Assembly: GCF_000737785.1 (NCBI RefSeq)
Contig: NZ_JPRO01000007.1
Span: 186,001 to 250,000, forward strand
Length of the DNA: 64,000 nt
Direction: 5' to 3'
Source: Chryseobacterium luteum
Lineage (GTDB): Bacteria > Bacteroidota > Bacteroidia > Flavobacteriales > Weeksellaceae
This document shows, one piece after another, positions 35,640 to 44,244 of the stretch. A program made the position numbers and the translations under genes. The notes under the pieces are model-generated. The model searched no databases. It was given only the letters and a program-made list of their open reading frames with translations, and had not been told where the DNA came from. Each line of letters begins with the position of its first letter. The first letter of the stretch is position 1.

Positions 35640-36205
35640 TTTCCGTCAAAAATTTTATCAATTAAATTTTTAGGAACATACACGAAACTTCCAACTTTCT
35701 TTGTCGGAATTTTGTTTCTTTTAATTAAGTTTGTTACAGTTCCAGGATCAGCGTAGAATTTTGAACTAATTTCAGAAATTGTGTAACAATTACCAACTTC
35801 AAAATTGGGTTTCTCAATTATTATTTCCTCTTCTTCCGGCATTTCAACTGCTGAAAATAAATTTTCCAGATCTGATCGCTTCACGCGAGTCAATCTTGAG
35901 CCTAGATTAGTTCCAGTAATAATTCCTCGTTTTATATATCTGTGCACTGTATCTTTTGAAAGTCCAAACATAACAGTCGCTTCTGCAACTGAAATAAATT
36001 CCCTATTCTGAACTTCGGCAATCTTGTTCTTATATTTTTGTAAAAGAGTGTCTTTTTCTACTTTTTCTTTTTCAAGTTTTTTCTTCTCTTTTAATGCTTT
36101 ATTATTACAAGATAAAGTGCAAAAACGAGTCATAACTGTTTTTGCTTCAAAGGGTTTGGAACACTGCTCACATACCCTAGGTATTTTCAATTTACTAAAT
36201 CCCAT
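35636..36205 (-). CDS. HTH excisionase-type regulator with N-terminal zinc ribbon
   Basis: A 189-residue protein. The N-terminus has CEQC and, 17 residues on, CTLSC, a small zinc ribbon. A lysine/glutamate-rich coiled coil follows (about 38-66). Two HTH_17 motifs come next: ISVAEATVMFGLSKDTVHRYIKRG at about 71-94, and TISEISSKFYADPGTVTNLIKRN at about 143-165. Two HTH copies would suit binding to paired sites in the attachment region. It is the element gene nearest to dnaK. Confidence 0.8.
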   Translation of the reverse strand: MGFSKLKIPRVCEQCSKPFEAKTVMTRFCTLSCNNKALKEKKKLEKEKVEKDTLLQKYKNKIAEVQNREFISVAEATVMFGLSKDTVHRYIKRGIITGTNLGSRLTRVKRSDLENLFSAVEMPEEEEIIIEKPNFEVGNCYTISEISSKFYADPGTVTNLIKRNKIPTKKVGSFVYVPKNLIDKIFDGK

Positions 36206-36359
36206 TCTGAAATAACATCCTGAACATTCTCCGTTTTTTTACAATTAAGGCGCATAAGACGCACATACTATCTAAATAAAACGCGGTACAAGTAAGATAC
36301 AAAATTACAACAAAAATTGATTAAAATCAACTATTAATAAAAAATACAAAAACAAAAAA

Positions 36360-36390
36360 AATCGCTGTAAACATTACATTTACAGCGATT
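36360..36390 (-). terminator. dnaK terminator, inside the element end
   Basis: Arms 36360-36371 (AATCGCTGTAAA) and 36379-36390 (TTTACAGCGATT). On the minus strand the stem is followed by a run of eight T. It lies between the dnaK stop and the element genes. Confidence 0.85.
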
Positions 36391-36433
36391 TGCTAATTTA
36401 TTTCGATCGATATTAATCGATGATAATTGCTAC

Positions 36434-36452
36434 TTATTTGACTTCTTCAAAA
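36434..36452. repeat. Right attachment site within the dnaK 3' end
   Basis: TTATTTGACTTCTTCAAAA on the plus strand covers the dnaK stop and last codons. It matches the left copy at 909-927 at 18 of 19 bases. Confidence 0.75.
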
Positions 36453-38338
36453 TCAGCATCCTGTACATCATCAGCACCTCCTGCGTTACCTCCAGGGTTT
36501 TGAGCACCTGCTCCGGCGTCTGCCCCCTGACCTTGTTGTCCTGCTGCATACATTTCTTCTGAAGCTGCCATCCAGGCTGCATCAAGAGCTTCAGTTTTAG
36601 CTTTCACATCATCACCGTTTTTCGCTTCAAAAGCTGCTTTCAATTCTGTGTGAGCTGTTTCGATTGCTGCTTTTTTGTCTGCAGATAATTTATCACCAAA
36701 CTCTTTCAGTTGTTTTTCAGTCTGGAAGATCAATCCGTCAGCTTTGTTGAAAATTTCAACTTCTTCTTTTCTCTTGGCATCCGCTGCAGAGTTTTCCTGA
36801 GCTTCTTTCTTCATTCTGTCGATTTCTTCGTCAGAAAGCCCTGAAGATGCCTGAATTTTAATTGTCTGCTCTTTACCGGTTCCTTTATCTTTAGCAGAAA
36901 CGCTAAGAATACCATTCGCATCAATATCGAAAGTTACTTCAATCTGAGGAACTCCTCTTTGAGCTGGTGGAATATCTGTTAAATCAAATCTACCGATTTC
37001 CTTGTTATCGTTGAACATTGGTCTTTCACCCTGTCCTACTCTGATGCTTACAGCCGGCTGGTTGTCAGAAGCTGTAGAGAATACTTCAGATTTTTTAGTT
37101 GGGATTGTAGTGTTCGCTTCAATTAATTTAGTGAATACAGAACCCATTGTTTCGATACCTAAAGAAAGTGGCGTAACGTCAAGAAGTAAAACATCTTTTA
37201 CATCACCTGTCAATACACCTCCTTGAATAGCTGCACCGATTGCTACAACCTCATCCGGATTAACTCCTTTTGAAGGTTTTTTACCGAAGAATTTTTCTAC
37301 TTCTTCCTGGATGATCGGGATTCTTGTAGAACCTCCTACCAGGATTACTTCGTCGATATCAGAAGTTGATAAACCTGCATCTTTCAACGCTTTTGCAACA
37401 GGATCCATAGATCTTTTTACCAATTCCGCAGATAACTGCTCGAATTTAGCTTTCGTTAAAGTCTTCACTAAGTGTTTCGGACCTGTAGCCGTAGCTGTGA
37501 TATATGGAAGGTTGATTTCAGTTTGTGGAGAAGAAGATAATTCTATTTTTGCTTTTTCAGCAGCTTCTTTTAATCTCTGTAATGCGATTGCATCAGTTTT
37601 TAATTCTACTCCTTCTTCCGCTTTGAATTCGTCTGCCATCCAGTTGATGATCACATCATCAAAGTCATCACCTCCTAAGTGCGTATCTCCGTTTGTAGAC
37701 AATACTTCAAATACACCATCCCCTAAGTCAAGAATAGAGATATCGAAAGTACCACCTCCAAGGTCATATACAGCAATTTTTTGATCTTTATGAGCTTTAT
37801 CCAAACCATAAGCTAATGCTGCTGCCGTAGGCTCGTTGATAATTCTTTCTACTGTAAGACCTGCAATTTCTCCTGCTTCTTTGGTAGCCTGTCTCTGTGC
37901 ATCATTAAAGTAGGCAGGAACAGTAATTACCGCTCTTGTCACTTCCTGTCCAAGATAATCTTCAGCAGTTTTCTTCATTTTCTGAAGCGTCATAGCTGAA
38001 ATTTCCTGTGGTGTATATTCTCTGTCGTCGATTTTTACTTTTACGGTATCATTGGGTCCTGCTACTACTTCATAAGGTACTCTTGAAATTTCTTTAGCAT
38101 CTTCCTTAAAATGAGTACCGATAAATCTTTTGATAGAGTATACAGTTTTCTTTGGATTCGTTACAGCCTGTCTTTTTGCAGGATCCCCTACTTTTCTTTC
38201 GCCATCTTCTGTAAATGCTACGATAGACGGAGTCGTTCTTTTACCTTCCGCGTTAGGGATAACAACAGGGTCTTTCCCCTCCATTACAGCAACACAAGAG
38301 TTGGTTGTTCCTAAGTCAATTCCAATTATTTTACTCAT
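36434..38338 (-). CDS. dnaK: Chaperone DnaK (Hsp70)
   Basis: A 634-residue protein. The ATPase begins [15 protein letters not shown] and has [14 protein letters not shown] and DLGGGTFD. The substrate-binding domain and a Gly/Ala/Gln-rich linker lead to the C-terminal EEVK. It binds unfolded polypeptides in an ATP cycle with DnaJ and GrpE. Upstream of the start (about 38416-38427 on the plus strand) the minus strand reads GTCATTTTGTCAC, possibly a regulatory site. The last four codons are the integration site of the element and are restored by it. No dnaJ follows in the window. Confidence 0.97.
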   Translation of the reverse strand: MSKIIGIDLGTTNSCVAVMEGKDPVVIPNAEGKRTTPSIVAFTEDGERKVGDPAKRQAVTNPKKTVYSIKRFIGTHFKEDAKEISRVPYEVVAGPNDTVKVKIDDREYTPQEISAMTLQKMKKTAEDYLGQEVTRAVITVPAYFNDAQRQATKEAGEIAGLTVERIINEPTAAALAYGLDKAHKDQKIAVYDLGGGTFDISILDLGDGVFEVLSTNGDTHLGGDDFDDVIINWMADEFKAEEGVELKTDAIALQRLKEAAEKAKIELSSSPQTEINLPYITATATGPKHLVKTLTKAKFEQLSAELVKRSMDPVAKALKDAGLSTSDIDEVILVGGSTRIPIIQEEVEKFFGKKPSKGVNPDEVVAIGAAIQGGVLTGDVKDVLLLDVTPLSLGIETMGSVFTKLIEANTTIPTKKSEVFSTASDNQPAVSIRVGQGERPMFNDNKEIGRFDLTDIPPAQRGVPQIEVTFDIDANGILSVSAKDKGTGKEQTIKIQASSGLSDEEIDRMKKEAQENSAADAKRKEEVEIFNKADGLIFQTEKQLKEFGDKLSADKKAAIETAHTELKAAFEAKNGDDVKAKTEALDAAWMAASEEMYAAGQQGQGADAGAGAQNPGGNAGGADDVQDADFEEVK

Positions 38339-38435
38339 AATATTTATTTTTTCTAATTTTTATATTTTAATTTACACTCTCAAATTCTCAATATCTGTAC
38401 CATTCAAAAATTTGTGACAAAATGACACAGTAAAA

Positions 38436-38464
38436 ATTAAACCCCGACTAAGTCAGGGTTTAAT
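38436..38464. terminator. Terminator between protease gene and dnaK
   Basis: Arms TTAAACCC and GGGTTTAA around CGAC-taa-GTCA (38437-38463). Lies after the stop of the minus-strand protease gene. Confidence 0.75.
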
Positions 38465-38490
38465 TAAACAAATATTGGAAATATTTTCAC

Positions 38491-39717
38491 TTATTTTTTG
38501 ATAAACTTCATGGATTTGACAAAGTCTTTACCATTATATGTTCTTACATAATATACACCACTGGCAAAATCATTCACATCAATTTTATCTGTTTCATTTT
38601 TAATGACAGCACTTTTCACTAACCTGCCTTCAGAATTGAAAATTTCAACTTCATTGATGGTAGTTAAGGGTGACGCTATAGAAATATACTGAGTAGTAGG
38701 GTTAGGAAAAACATTGATAGAATTTGCCTTTTCCACTTCATTTACCGATAAAAACGCACACCCGTTTGAGTTCAGAAGACTTGCTCTGGGACCTGACATG
38801 GTATTGGTTTTAATCGTTTTCTGATCATTGCTGAAAAGTGCCATTTCTGTGTCAGTAACATAATCCATAAAATTCATAAACATGGCACCGTTTGCGGAAG
38901 TTGTACATGTATAAGAATTATCCGGAAAAACATTTCCTCCGTAATAAGGACTATTAGTAGCAGGAGTATCTGCACAGCCATCATCATTATCAGCTGTTCC
39001 GCAAGCACTGTCATCTTCTCCCCATGGATGCAGAAGTCCGAAATAATGACCGATCTCATGCGTAGCGGTTCTTCCACCATTATATGGAAACTCTGCTGCA
39101 CCGGTTGTTCCAAAGTATTTGTATCCAATAGCTAAACCATCTTCCGGGTATCCGGCTGCATCCGGCAGATAAGCCCAACCTAAATAAGGATTAGGCATAT
39201 CTCCCACCCATATATTAAGATACTTTGTCGGATCCCAGGCAGTAAGTCCCGAAGCCAGATAATAATTATTTGCAAAATTAAAATTGGAGGCCACAGATTT
39301 TCTTTCGATACCCGTAGTAGCATTCCCGTTTGGATCTTTTGTTGCCATACAAAATGCCAGTTCCATATCTGCCCCAGCCGGTTTGAATGCATCAGGTACT
39401 ACCGTATTGAAATCAGCATTTAGCTTTCTGAAATCATTATTAAGTATCGCGATCTGGGAAGCAATCTGAGCTTCCGAAATATTCTGTGCGGGATTCTTAT
39501 ATAGAACGTGCACTACAATTGGAATAGTAATGAGCGTCTGTACATTTTTTCCAGTTGTATTTTTGCTCGTCAGATAATTCCTCAGATCTTGTTTTTTTGC
39601 CAGAGCCTGCGGATTTTTAGCAAAAAATTCATTCATTTTTTCAGTTGTCCCACATTCACGCTGCGCATAAACATTCACCATAAACAATATGGACGACAAT
39701 AGTAAAACTTTTTTCAT
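38491..39717 (-). CDS. Secreted M43-family (cytophagalysin-like) metalloprotease, T9SS substrate
   Basis: I place the start at ATG 39717: MKKVLLLSSILFMVNVYAQ is a clear signal peptide, while the frame 29 codons longer has none. That gives 408 residues. The zinc site is HEIGHYFGLLHPWG, the extended metzincin HExxHxxGxxH motif. Residues after about 335 form a type A T9SS sorting domain (NVFPNPTTQYISI, and SGVYYVRT near the end). The enzyme would be exported by the type IX system and degrade extracellular protein. A single transcription unit, with a terminator after it. Confidence 0.9.
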   Translation of the reverse strand: MKKVLLLSSILFMVNVYAQRECGTTEKMNEFFAKNPQALAKKQDLRNYLTSKNTTGKNVQTLITIPIVVHVLYKNPAQNISEAQIASQIAILNNDFRKLNADFNTVVPDAFKPAGADMELAFCMATKDPNGNATTGIERKSVASNFNFANNYYLASGLTAWDPTKYLNIWVGDMPNPYLGWAYLPDAAGYPEDGLAIGYKYFGTTGAAEFPYNGGRTATHEIGHYFGLLHPWGEDDSACGTADNDDGCADTPATNSPYYGGNVFPDNSYTCTTSANGAMFMNFMDYVTDTEMALFSNDQKTIKTNTMSGPRASLLNSNGCAFLSVNEVEKANSINVFPNPTTQYISIASPLTTINEVEIFNSEGRLVKSAVIKNETDKIDVNDFASGVYYVRTYNGKDFVKSMKFIKK

Positions 39718-40010
39718 AATTTTTATAAAATATTCAACAAATATATCTATTTTTTTAAAAATAAATATTAAAAAAACGCAGTTTACATCAGCATTTATAA
39801 CCAATATTTGTTTTTATATATCATTACCAACAATTAAACAAAACGCATATTATGAAGTATTATTGATGTAAAATTTAATTATTGAGAAACAACAATGTAA
39901 TCATCAGGCACATTTTTATACTACTTTGTTAAAATTAATCAAAGTTTAACCTTGGAAATAGGAATTAAACTTTACGAATTGTTATTTTTGATAAAATATT
40001 ATACTTTAGA
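39718..40010. promoter_or_regulatory. Divergent intergenic region for the protease and ppk1
   Basis: 293 AT-rich bases. A TATTTTTG at 39983-39990 fits the -7 TAnnTTTG pattern for ppk1, 21 bases before its ATG. A -33 box was not clear. No small gene was seen. Confidence 0.35.
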
Positions 40011-42083
40011 ATGTCAGTACACTTTAATCCGCGAGATATTACATGGCTTGCTTTTAATGAAAGGGTTTTACAGGAAGCTATGGACGAAAATGTCCCTTTA
40101 CATTTAAGAATACGTTTCCTTGGAATCTTTTCCAATAATTTAGATGAATTTTTCAGGGTACGTGTGGCCGGATTAAAGCGGGCAATGGATTTTAAAGAAA
40201 AAGTAATCGCTGAATCTTTCTATCAGCCGCCTTCAAAGATCCTTCAGCGGATCAATGAAATTGTGATCAGCCAACAGCAGAATTTTGACAAGACCTGGAA
40301 ACACATCCAGGCTGAAATGGCCAGCCTTAAGGTTTCCATTAAGAATTCTAAAAACCTGACTGCCAAACAGAAGGAATTCGTAAGACAGTATTTTGATGAA
40401 GTGGTAGAATCCAATGTGATTCCTATCCTGCTTCACGAAAACACACCGATGCCCTACCTGAGGGACAAAAGTCTCTATCTGGGTGTCGCTATGAGGAAAA
40501 AGGATTGGCAGTATTCCAGCAATTATGCCATTATCGAAATTCCGTCCCGTTTTGTAGGAAGATTTGTTCTGCTGCCTACGGAAGATCCGGAAGAAAAAAA
40601 CGTTATGCTGCTTGAAGATGTCATTACCTTCAACCTTCCCCATATCTTCTCGTATTTCGGTTACGACGAATTTTCTGCCAATGCTTTTAAAGTAACAAAA
40701 GATGCGGAACTGGATCTGGATAATGACATCCGTACCAACTTCGCAGAAAAAATAGAAAAAGGGCTTAAAAACAGAAGAAAAGGAAAACCTACCCGTTTTG
40801 CTTTCGATAAGGATATGGACAAAGCCCTGCTGGAACTTCTTATCCGAAAATTAAATTTATCCAAAAAAGACAGTATTATTCCGGGAGGAAAAATTCATAA
40901 TTTCAAACATTTCATGGATTTTCCCGATGTTTTTGAAACGTTTGAAAAGCCGGTGGAGAGAACTTCTTTTACGCACCAGGCTTTTGAACACGGAGAAAGA
41001 GTGACAGATGTTATTCTAAAGGAAGATGTCCTTCTATCATTCCCTTACCACAAATACAATCCTGTTATTGATCTTCTGCGTGAAGCAGCCATGGATCCCG
41101 ATGTAAAATCTATACAGATCACCGCCTACCGTCTTGCCAGCAGCTCAAAGATCATCAATGCGCTGATCTACGCCGCAAGAAATGGCAAGGAAGTAATTGT
41201 TATGCTGGAGCTCCAGGCAAGATTCGATGAAGAATCCAATCTTAAATGGAAAGAAATGCTGGAACCTGAAGGCATCACAGTACTCGTAGGTATTCCCAAC
41301 AAAAAAGTACACGCCAAACTCTGTGTGATCAAGAAAAGAGCAAACAACAAGACCATGCAGTATGGTTTTATAAGTACAGGAAACTTTAACGAAAAGACAG
41401 CAAGAATCTACGGGGATCATTTATTAATGACAGCAGACCGCGGGATCATGGCAGATATTAATAAGGTATTCAATGTTTTGAAAAAGCCAAAAGAAGATTT
41501 TCTTTCGGTTTTAAAGACCTGCAAAAATTTATTGATCTGTCCGGAATTCATGCGGGAAAAGATTGTACACCACATCGACAAGGAAATTGAAGAAGCCAAA
41601 GCCGGAAGAAGAGCCGAAATCATTATAAAAGCAAATTCCATGAGCGACAGGGCTCTGATTGAAAAACTTTATGAAGCTGCAAAAGCAGGTGTAGTCACAA
41701 AAACGATCGTGAGAGGAATTTATTGTCCCGTCAATCAGAAAGAATTTAAAGAGAAAATTAAAGCAATAAGTATTGTAGACGAATATTTGGAACACGCCAG
41801 GGTAATGTATTTCTACAATAAAGGTGCAGAAGACCTGTACATCTCGTCTGCCGACTGGATGACGCGGAATCTGGATTACAGAATTGAAGCTGCAGCGAAG
41901 ATTACCAGTAAGGAACTTAAGAAAGAATTGAAAGATATTCTCGACATTCAGTTGAGAGATAACGTAAAAGCTCGTATTTTAGATAAAAAATTGGGTAACG
42001 AGTATGTGAGGAATGATAAAAATGATTGCCGTTCTCAAATAGAAACCTACAAATATTTAAAAGCTAAAACAAGCAAAAAATGA
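40011..42083 (+). CDS. ppk1: Polyphosphate kinase 1
   Basis: A 690-residue protein with the PPK1 plan: N-terminal RDITWLAFNERVLQEA and IRFLGIFSNNLDEFFRVR, then the two phospholipase D-like halves. VHAKLCVIKKR carries the active-site His that is phosphorylated. Late SADWMTRNLDYRIEA is conserved. It makes and breaks polyphosphate from ATP. It overlaps the following ppx gene by 4 bases (ATGA), so synthesis and degradation enzymes are made together. Confidence 0.96.
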   Translation: MSVHFNPRDITWLAFNERVLQEAMDENVPLHLRIRFLGIFSNNLDEFFRVRVAGLKRAMDFKEKVIAESFYQPPSKILQRINEIVISQQQNFDKTWKHIQAEMASLKVSIKNSKNLTAKQKEFVRQYFDEVVESNVIPILLHENTPMPYLRDKSLYLGVAMRKKDWQYSSNYAIIEIPSRFVGRFVLLPTEDPEEKNVMLLEDVITFNLPHIFSYFGYDEFSANAFKVTKDAELDLDNDIRTNFAEKIEKGLKNRRKGKPTRFAFDKDMDKALLELLIRKLNLSKKDSIIPGGKIHNFKHFMDFPDVFETFEKPVERTSFTHQAFEHGERVTDVILKEDVLLSFPYHKYNPVIDLLREAAMDPDVKSIQITAYRLASSSKIINALIYAARNGKEVIVMLELQARFDEESNLKWKEMLEPEGITVLVGIPNKKVHAKLCVIKKRANNKTMQYGFISTGNFNEKTARIYGDHLLMTADRGIMADINKVFNVLKKPKEDFLSVLKTCKNLLICPEFMREKIVHHIDKEIEEAKAGRRAEIIIKANSMSDRALIEKLYEAAKAGVVTKTIVRGIYCPVNQKEFKEKIKAISIVDEYLEHARVMYFYNKGAEDLYISSADWMTRNLDYRIEAAAKITSKELKKELKDILDIQLRDNVKARILDKKLGNEYVRNDKNDCRSQIETYKYLKAKTSKK

Positions 42084-42964
42084 AGATTGCAGCGATAGAT
42101 ATAGGAAGCAACGCCGCCAGACTTCTGATCAATGAAGTAAAGATCAGCAACAGGAAACCTGAATTTATAAAACTTAATCTCCTGAGAATTCCTTTAAGGC
42201 TGGGCATGGATGTATTTACCATGGGGATGATCGGAGAGGAAAGAGAAAAAATGGTCATCGACTCTATGAAGATTTTCAGCGACCTTATGAAAATCTATAA
42301 GGTAGAGCATTACCGGGCCTGCGCCACCAGTGCAATGAGGGATGCCTCGAACGGAAATGAGATCATCAGACAGGTGAAAGAAACTTCAGGCATCAATATA
42401 GAAATTATCTCCGGAGATGAGGAAGCAACGCTTATCTATGAAAATCATGTTGCAGAAGGCCTTGACAAAGAATTTGCCTATCTGTACATTGACGTGGGAG
42501 GAGGTTCCACAGAGCTTACTTTTTACGAAAACGGAAAAATGGTTTATGAAAAATCCTTTAACATCGGAACCATACGGCTTCTGAACAATCTCGTAACTCC
42601 AGAAAACTGGCAGGAGATGAAGGAAGAGATCAGACAGAATATTGTAAGCAAAAAACCTCTCGTAGCCATCGGTTCCGGTGGAAACATCAATAAGGTTTTC
42701 TCAATGAGCAAAACCAAAGACGGAAAACCGATGACACTTTCCCATCTTAAAAAGGTGTATAAAGAATTTAATGAACTTTCTGTAGAGGAAAGAATGACGA
42801 AACATACTCTCCGGGAAGACCGGGCAGATGTGCTGGTTCATGCTTTAAGGATCTTCAATAATGTCATGACATGGTCGGATATCAGCAGGATATTTGTTCC
42901 TAAAATTTCCGTGGCAGACGGGCTTATCCATAATATTTACAGCCAGCTGCACGAAAAGAAATAA
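42080..42964 (+). CDS. ppx: Exopolyphosphatase, Ppx/GppA family (short form)
   Basis: A 294-residue protein: MKIAAIDIGSNAARLLI (phosphate-1 motif of the actin-like ATPase fold), YIDVGGGSTELTF and AIGSGGNINKV. It removes terminal phosphates from polyphosphate or from pppGpp; this short form lacks the C-terminal HD domain of the long enterobacterial Ppx. It overlaps ppk1 by 4 bases and is followed by a terminator. Confidence 0.92.
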   Translation: MKIAAIDIGSNAARLLINEVKISNRKPEFIKLNLLRIPLRLGMDVFTMGMIGEEREKMVIDSMKIFSDLMKIYKVEHYRACATSAMRDASNGNEIIRQVKETSGINIEIISGDEEATLIYENHVAEGLDKEFAYLYIDVGGGSTELTFYENGKMVYEKSFNIGTIRLLNNLVTPENWQEMKEEIRQNIVSKKPLVAIGSGGNINKVFSMSKTKDGKPMTLSHLKKVYKEFNELSVEERMTKHTLREDRADVLVHALRIFNNVMTWSDISRIFVPKISVADGLIHNIYSQLHEKK

Positions 42965-42984
42965 ATTTCTGACACCATATATTT

Positions 42985-43013
42985 AAAAACCAGCCATCTT
43001 TTGGCTGGTTTTT
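42985..43013 (+). terminator. Terminator of ppk1-ppx
   Basis: AAAAACCAGCCA (42985-42996) pairs with TGGCTGGTTTTT (43002-43013), followed by an AT-rich run. Confidence 0.88.
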
Positions 43014-43028
43014 ATTTAACTAGGCATC

Positions 43029-43050
43029 ATTGCGAGCGAAGCGACGCAAT
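43029..43050. repeat. REP-like dispersed palindromic repeat
   Basis: ATTGCGAGCGAAGCGACGCAAT, with terminal arms ATTGCG/CGCAAT and internal GCGAAGC-type pairing. This type of sequence recurs in many flavobacterial genomes between genes. Only one copy was noticed here. Confidence 0.5.
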
Positions 43051-43255
43051 CTTTTAAGCCTCATAACCTTTGAATACTTCCTTCATGTTTTAAATTAAAG
43101 CTTGAAATTGTTTAATTCTACTCACAAATGAAAGGATGAGGAAGCATACGTAAACATACCCTTCTTGAGTATTATCTTTAAAATTGTAAATTTTTACTAT
43201 CAATTTAAAGTAATACTCAATGTAATACGTCTTACATAATATCAACAGACAAAAA

Positions 43256-43909
43256 ATGAATCCGATCAAAATAATTCTTACAGGAGCAACCGGTATGGTG
43301 GGTGAAGGTGTTTTAATGGAATGCCTGGAAAATCCTAATGTTTCAGAAATACTAAGTGTAAGCAGAAAACCTTCCGGAAAAACGCACGCCAAGCTCAAAG
43401 AATATTTGGTTCCTGACTTTCTGTCTTTAAATCTGGATGATGAAAATCTTAAAGGCTATAATGCCTGTTTCTTCTGTGCAGGAATCAGCAGTATAGGTAT
43501 GAACGAGGAAGACTATACGAAGATCACCTACGATACAACGATACATTTTGCCCGGGCAGTTCTGAACCAGAATCCGGACATGGTTTTCAACTATGTTTCA
43601 GGAGCGTCTACTGACAGTACAGAAAGCGGAAAGCTAATGTGGGCAAGAGTAAAAGGCAGAACAGAAAATGCATTGAAAAAAATGGGATTCAGGAATGCGT
43701 TCAATTTCCGTCCGGGATTCATGAAACCTGTTGAAGGTCAGATCAATGTAAAATGGTTCTTCAAGCCATTTATTTGGTTTTTTCCTGTTTTGTTACCTTC
43801 AAAATCATTAACTTTACATGAAGTAGGGAGAGCAATGATCAATGCCGTACATAAAGGCTATCCTACCTCTACTTTGGAAATTAGGGACATTAAAAATTTA
43901 GCAATATGA
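43256..43909 (+). CDS. NAD(P)-binding atypical short-chain dehydrogenase-like protein
   Basis: A 217-residue Rossmann protein. The glycine motif TGATGMVGEG at residues 9-18 binds the dinucleotide. ISVSRK and CAGISSIG follow as in NmrA-like/atypical SDRs. There is no complete YxxxK catalytic pair in the usual position, so it may be a non-catalytic or atypical family member. It overlaps a 51-residue membrane ORF by 4 bases. Confidence 0.8.
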   Translation: MNPIKIILTGATGMVGEGVLMECLENPNVSEILSVSRKPSGKTHAKLKEYLVPDFLSLNLDDENLKGYNACFFCAGISSIGMNEEDYTKITYDTTIHFARAVLNQNPDMVFNYVSGASTDSTESGKLMWARVKGRTENALKKMGFRNAFNFRPGFMKPVEGQINVKWFFKPFIWFFPVLLPSKSLTLHEVGRAMINAVHKGYPTSTLEIRDIKNLAI

Positions 43910-44061
43910 GAGAAATGTTAAAAAGAATTGTTCTTGTCGTTTTTATACTTCTCGTTCTGACGGCTGTTTCAGGCTATTTCTATATGCAAAAACACCCAAT
44001 GGAAGGGAAAACTTCTGCAAGTAAAACATTACATATCTCGGGAAGCCAGGCGAGTAAATAG
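43906..44061 (+). CDS. Small membrane protein of 51 residues
   Basis: ATG overlaps the preceding stop (ATGA). Residues about 7-26 are a strong membrane helix (RIVLVVFILLVLTAVSGYFY); the rest is polar and ends SGSQASK. The 4-base overlap, a single TM helix and the downstream hairpin support a real gene. Function unknown. Confidence 0.6.
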   Translation: MREMLKRIVLVVFILLVLTAVSGYFYMQKHPMEGKTSASKTLHISGSQASK

Positions 44062-44084
44062 CAAAAATAAAAGAAACTTAGAAA

Positions 44085-44114
44085 GCAGATCAGTTGGTTT
44101 GCAGATCTGCCTTT
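44085..44114 (+). terminator. Probable terminator
   Basis: GCAGATC (44085-44091) pairs with GATCTGC (44104-44110), followed by CTTTT. Confidence 0.7.
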
Positions 44115-44244
44115 TATCATAACTTCTTTCCGTTTTTGGACTTTTCACAATAACTGTTACCTTTTTATTAAACATTTATTAAAATTCCATTAAAATACTA
44201 ACCATATATAAAGCTCATTTTTGCAGAAATCTAATGCAAGTAAA

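Larger units (their letters stand above)
909..36452. mobile_element. Integrative mobilizable element of about 35.5 kb inserted at the 3' end of dnaK
   Basis: Flanking direct repeats of the dnaK tail lie at 909-927 and 36434-36452. A tyrosine integrase (34398-35639) and excisionase-type HTH genes lie next to the right repeat. Relaxase, MobC-like protein, a candidate oriT, a Toprim primase, a helicase and iteron-like repeats follow inward. No type IV secretion genes are present, so it is mobilizable rather than self-conjugative. The cargo is almost entirely defence-like: type I restriction, ATPase-HNH, McrBC, PIN, SMEK-STAND and SEFIR genes, plus the sigma/dead-Cas12f cassette. The current dnaK tail and its terminator (36360-36390) would be element-derived, preserving the host gene on insertion. 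Confidence 0.75.

Noticed and set aside
36206..36433. tRNA gene as the integration target
   Set aside because: No cloverleaf was seen near the integrase; the dnaK-tail direct repeat explains the insertion site.
37311..37784. 157-residue plus-strand frame opposite dnaK
   Set aside because: Shadow of the conserved dnaK codons.
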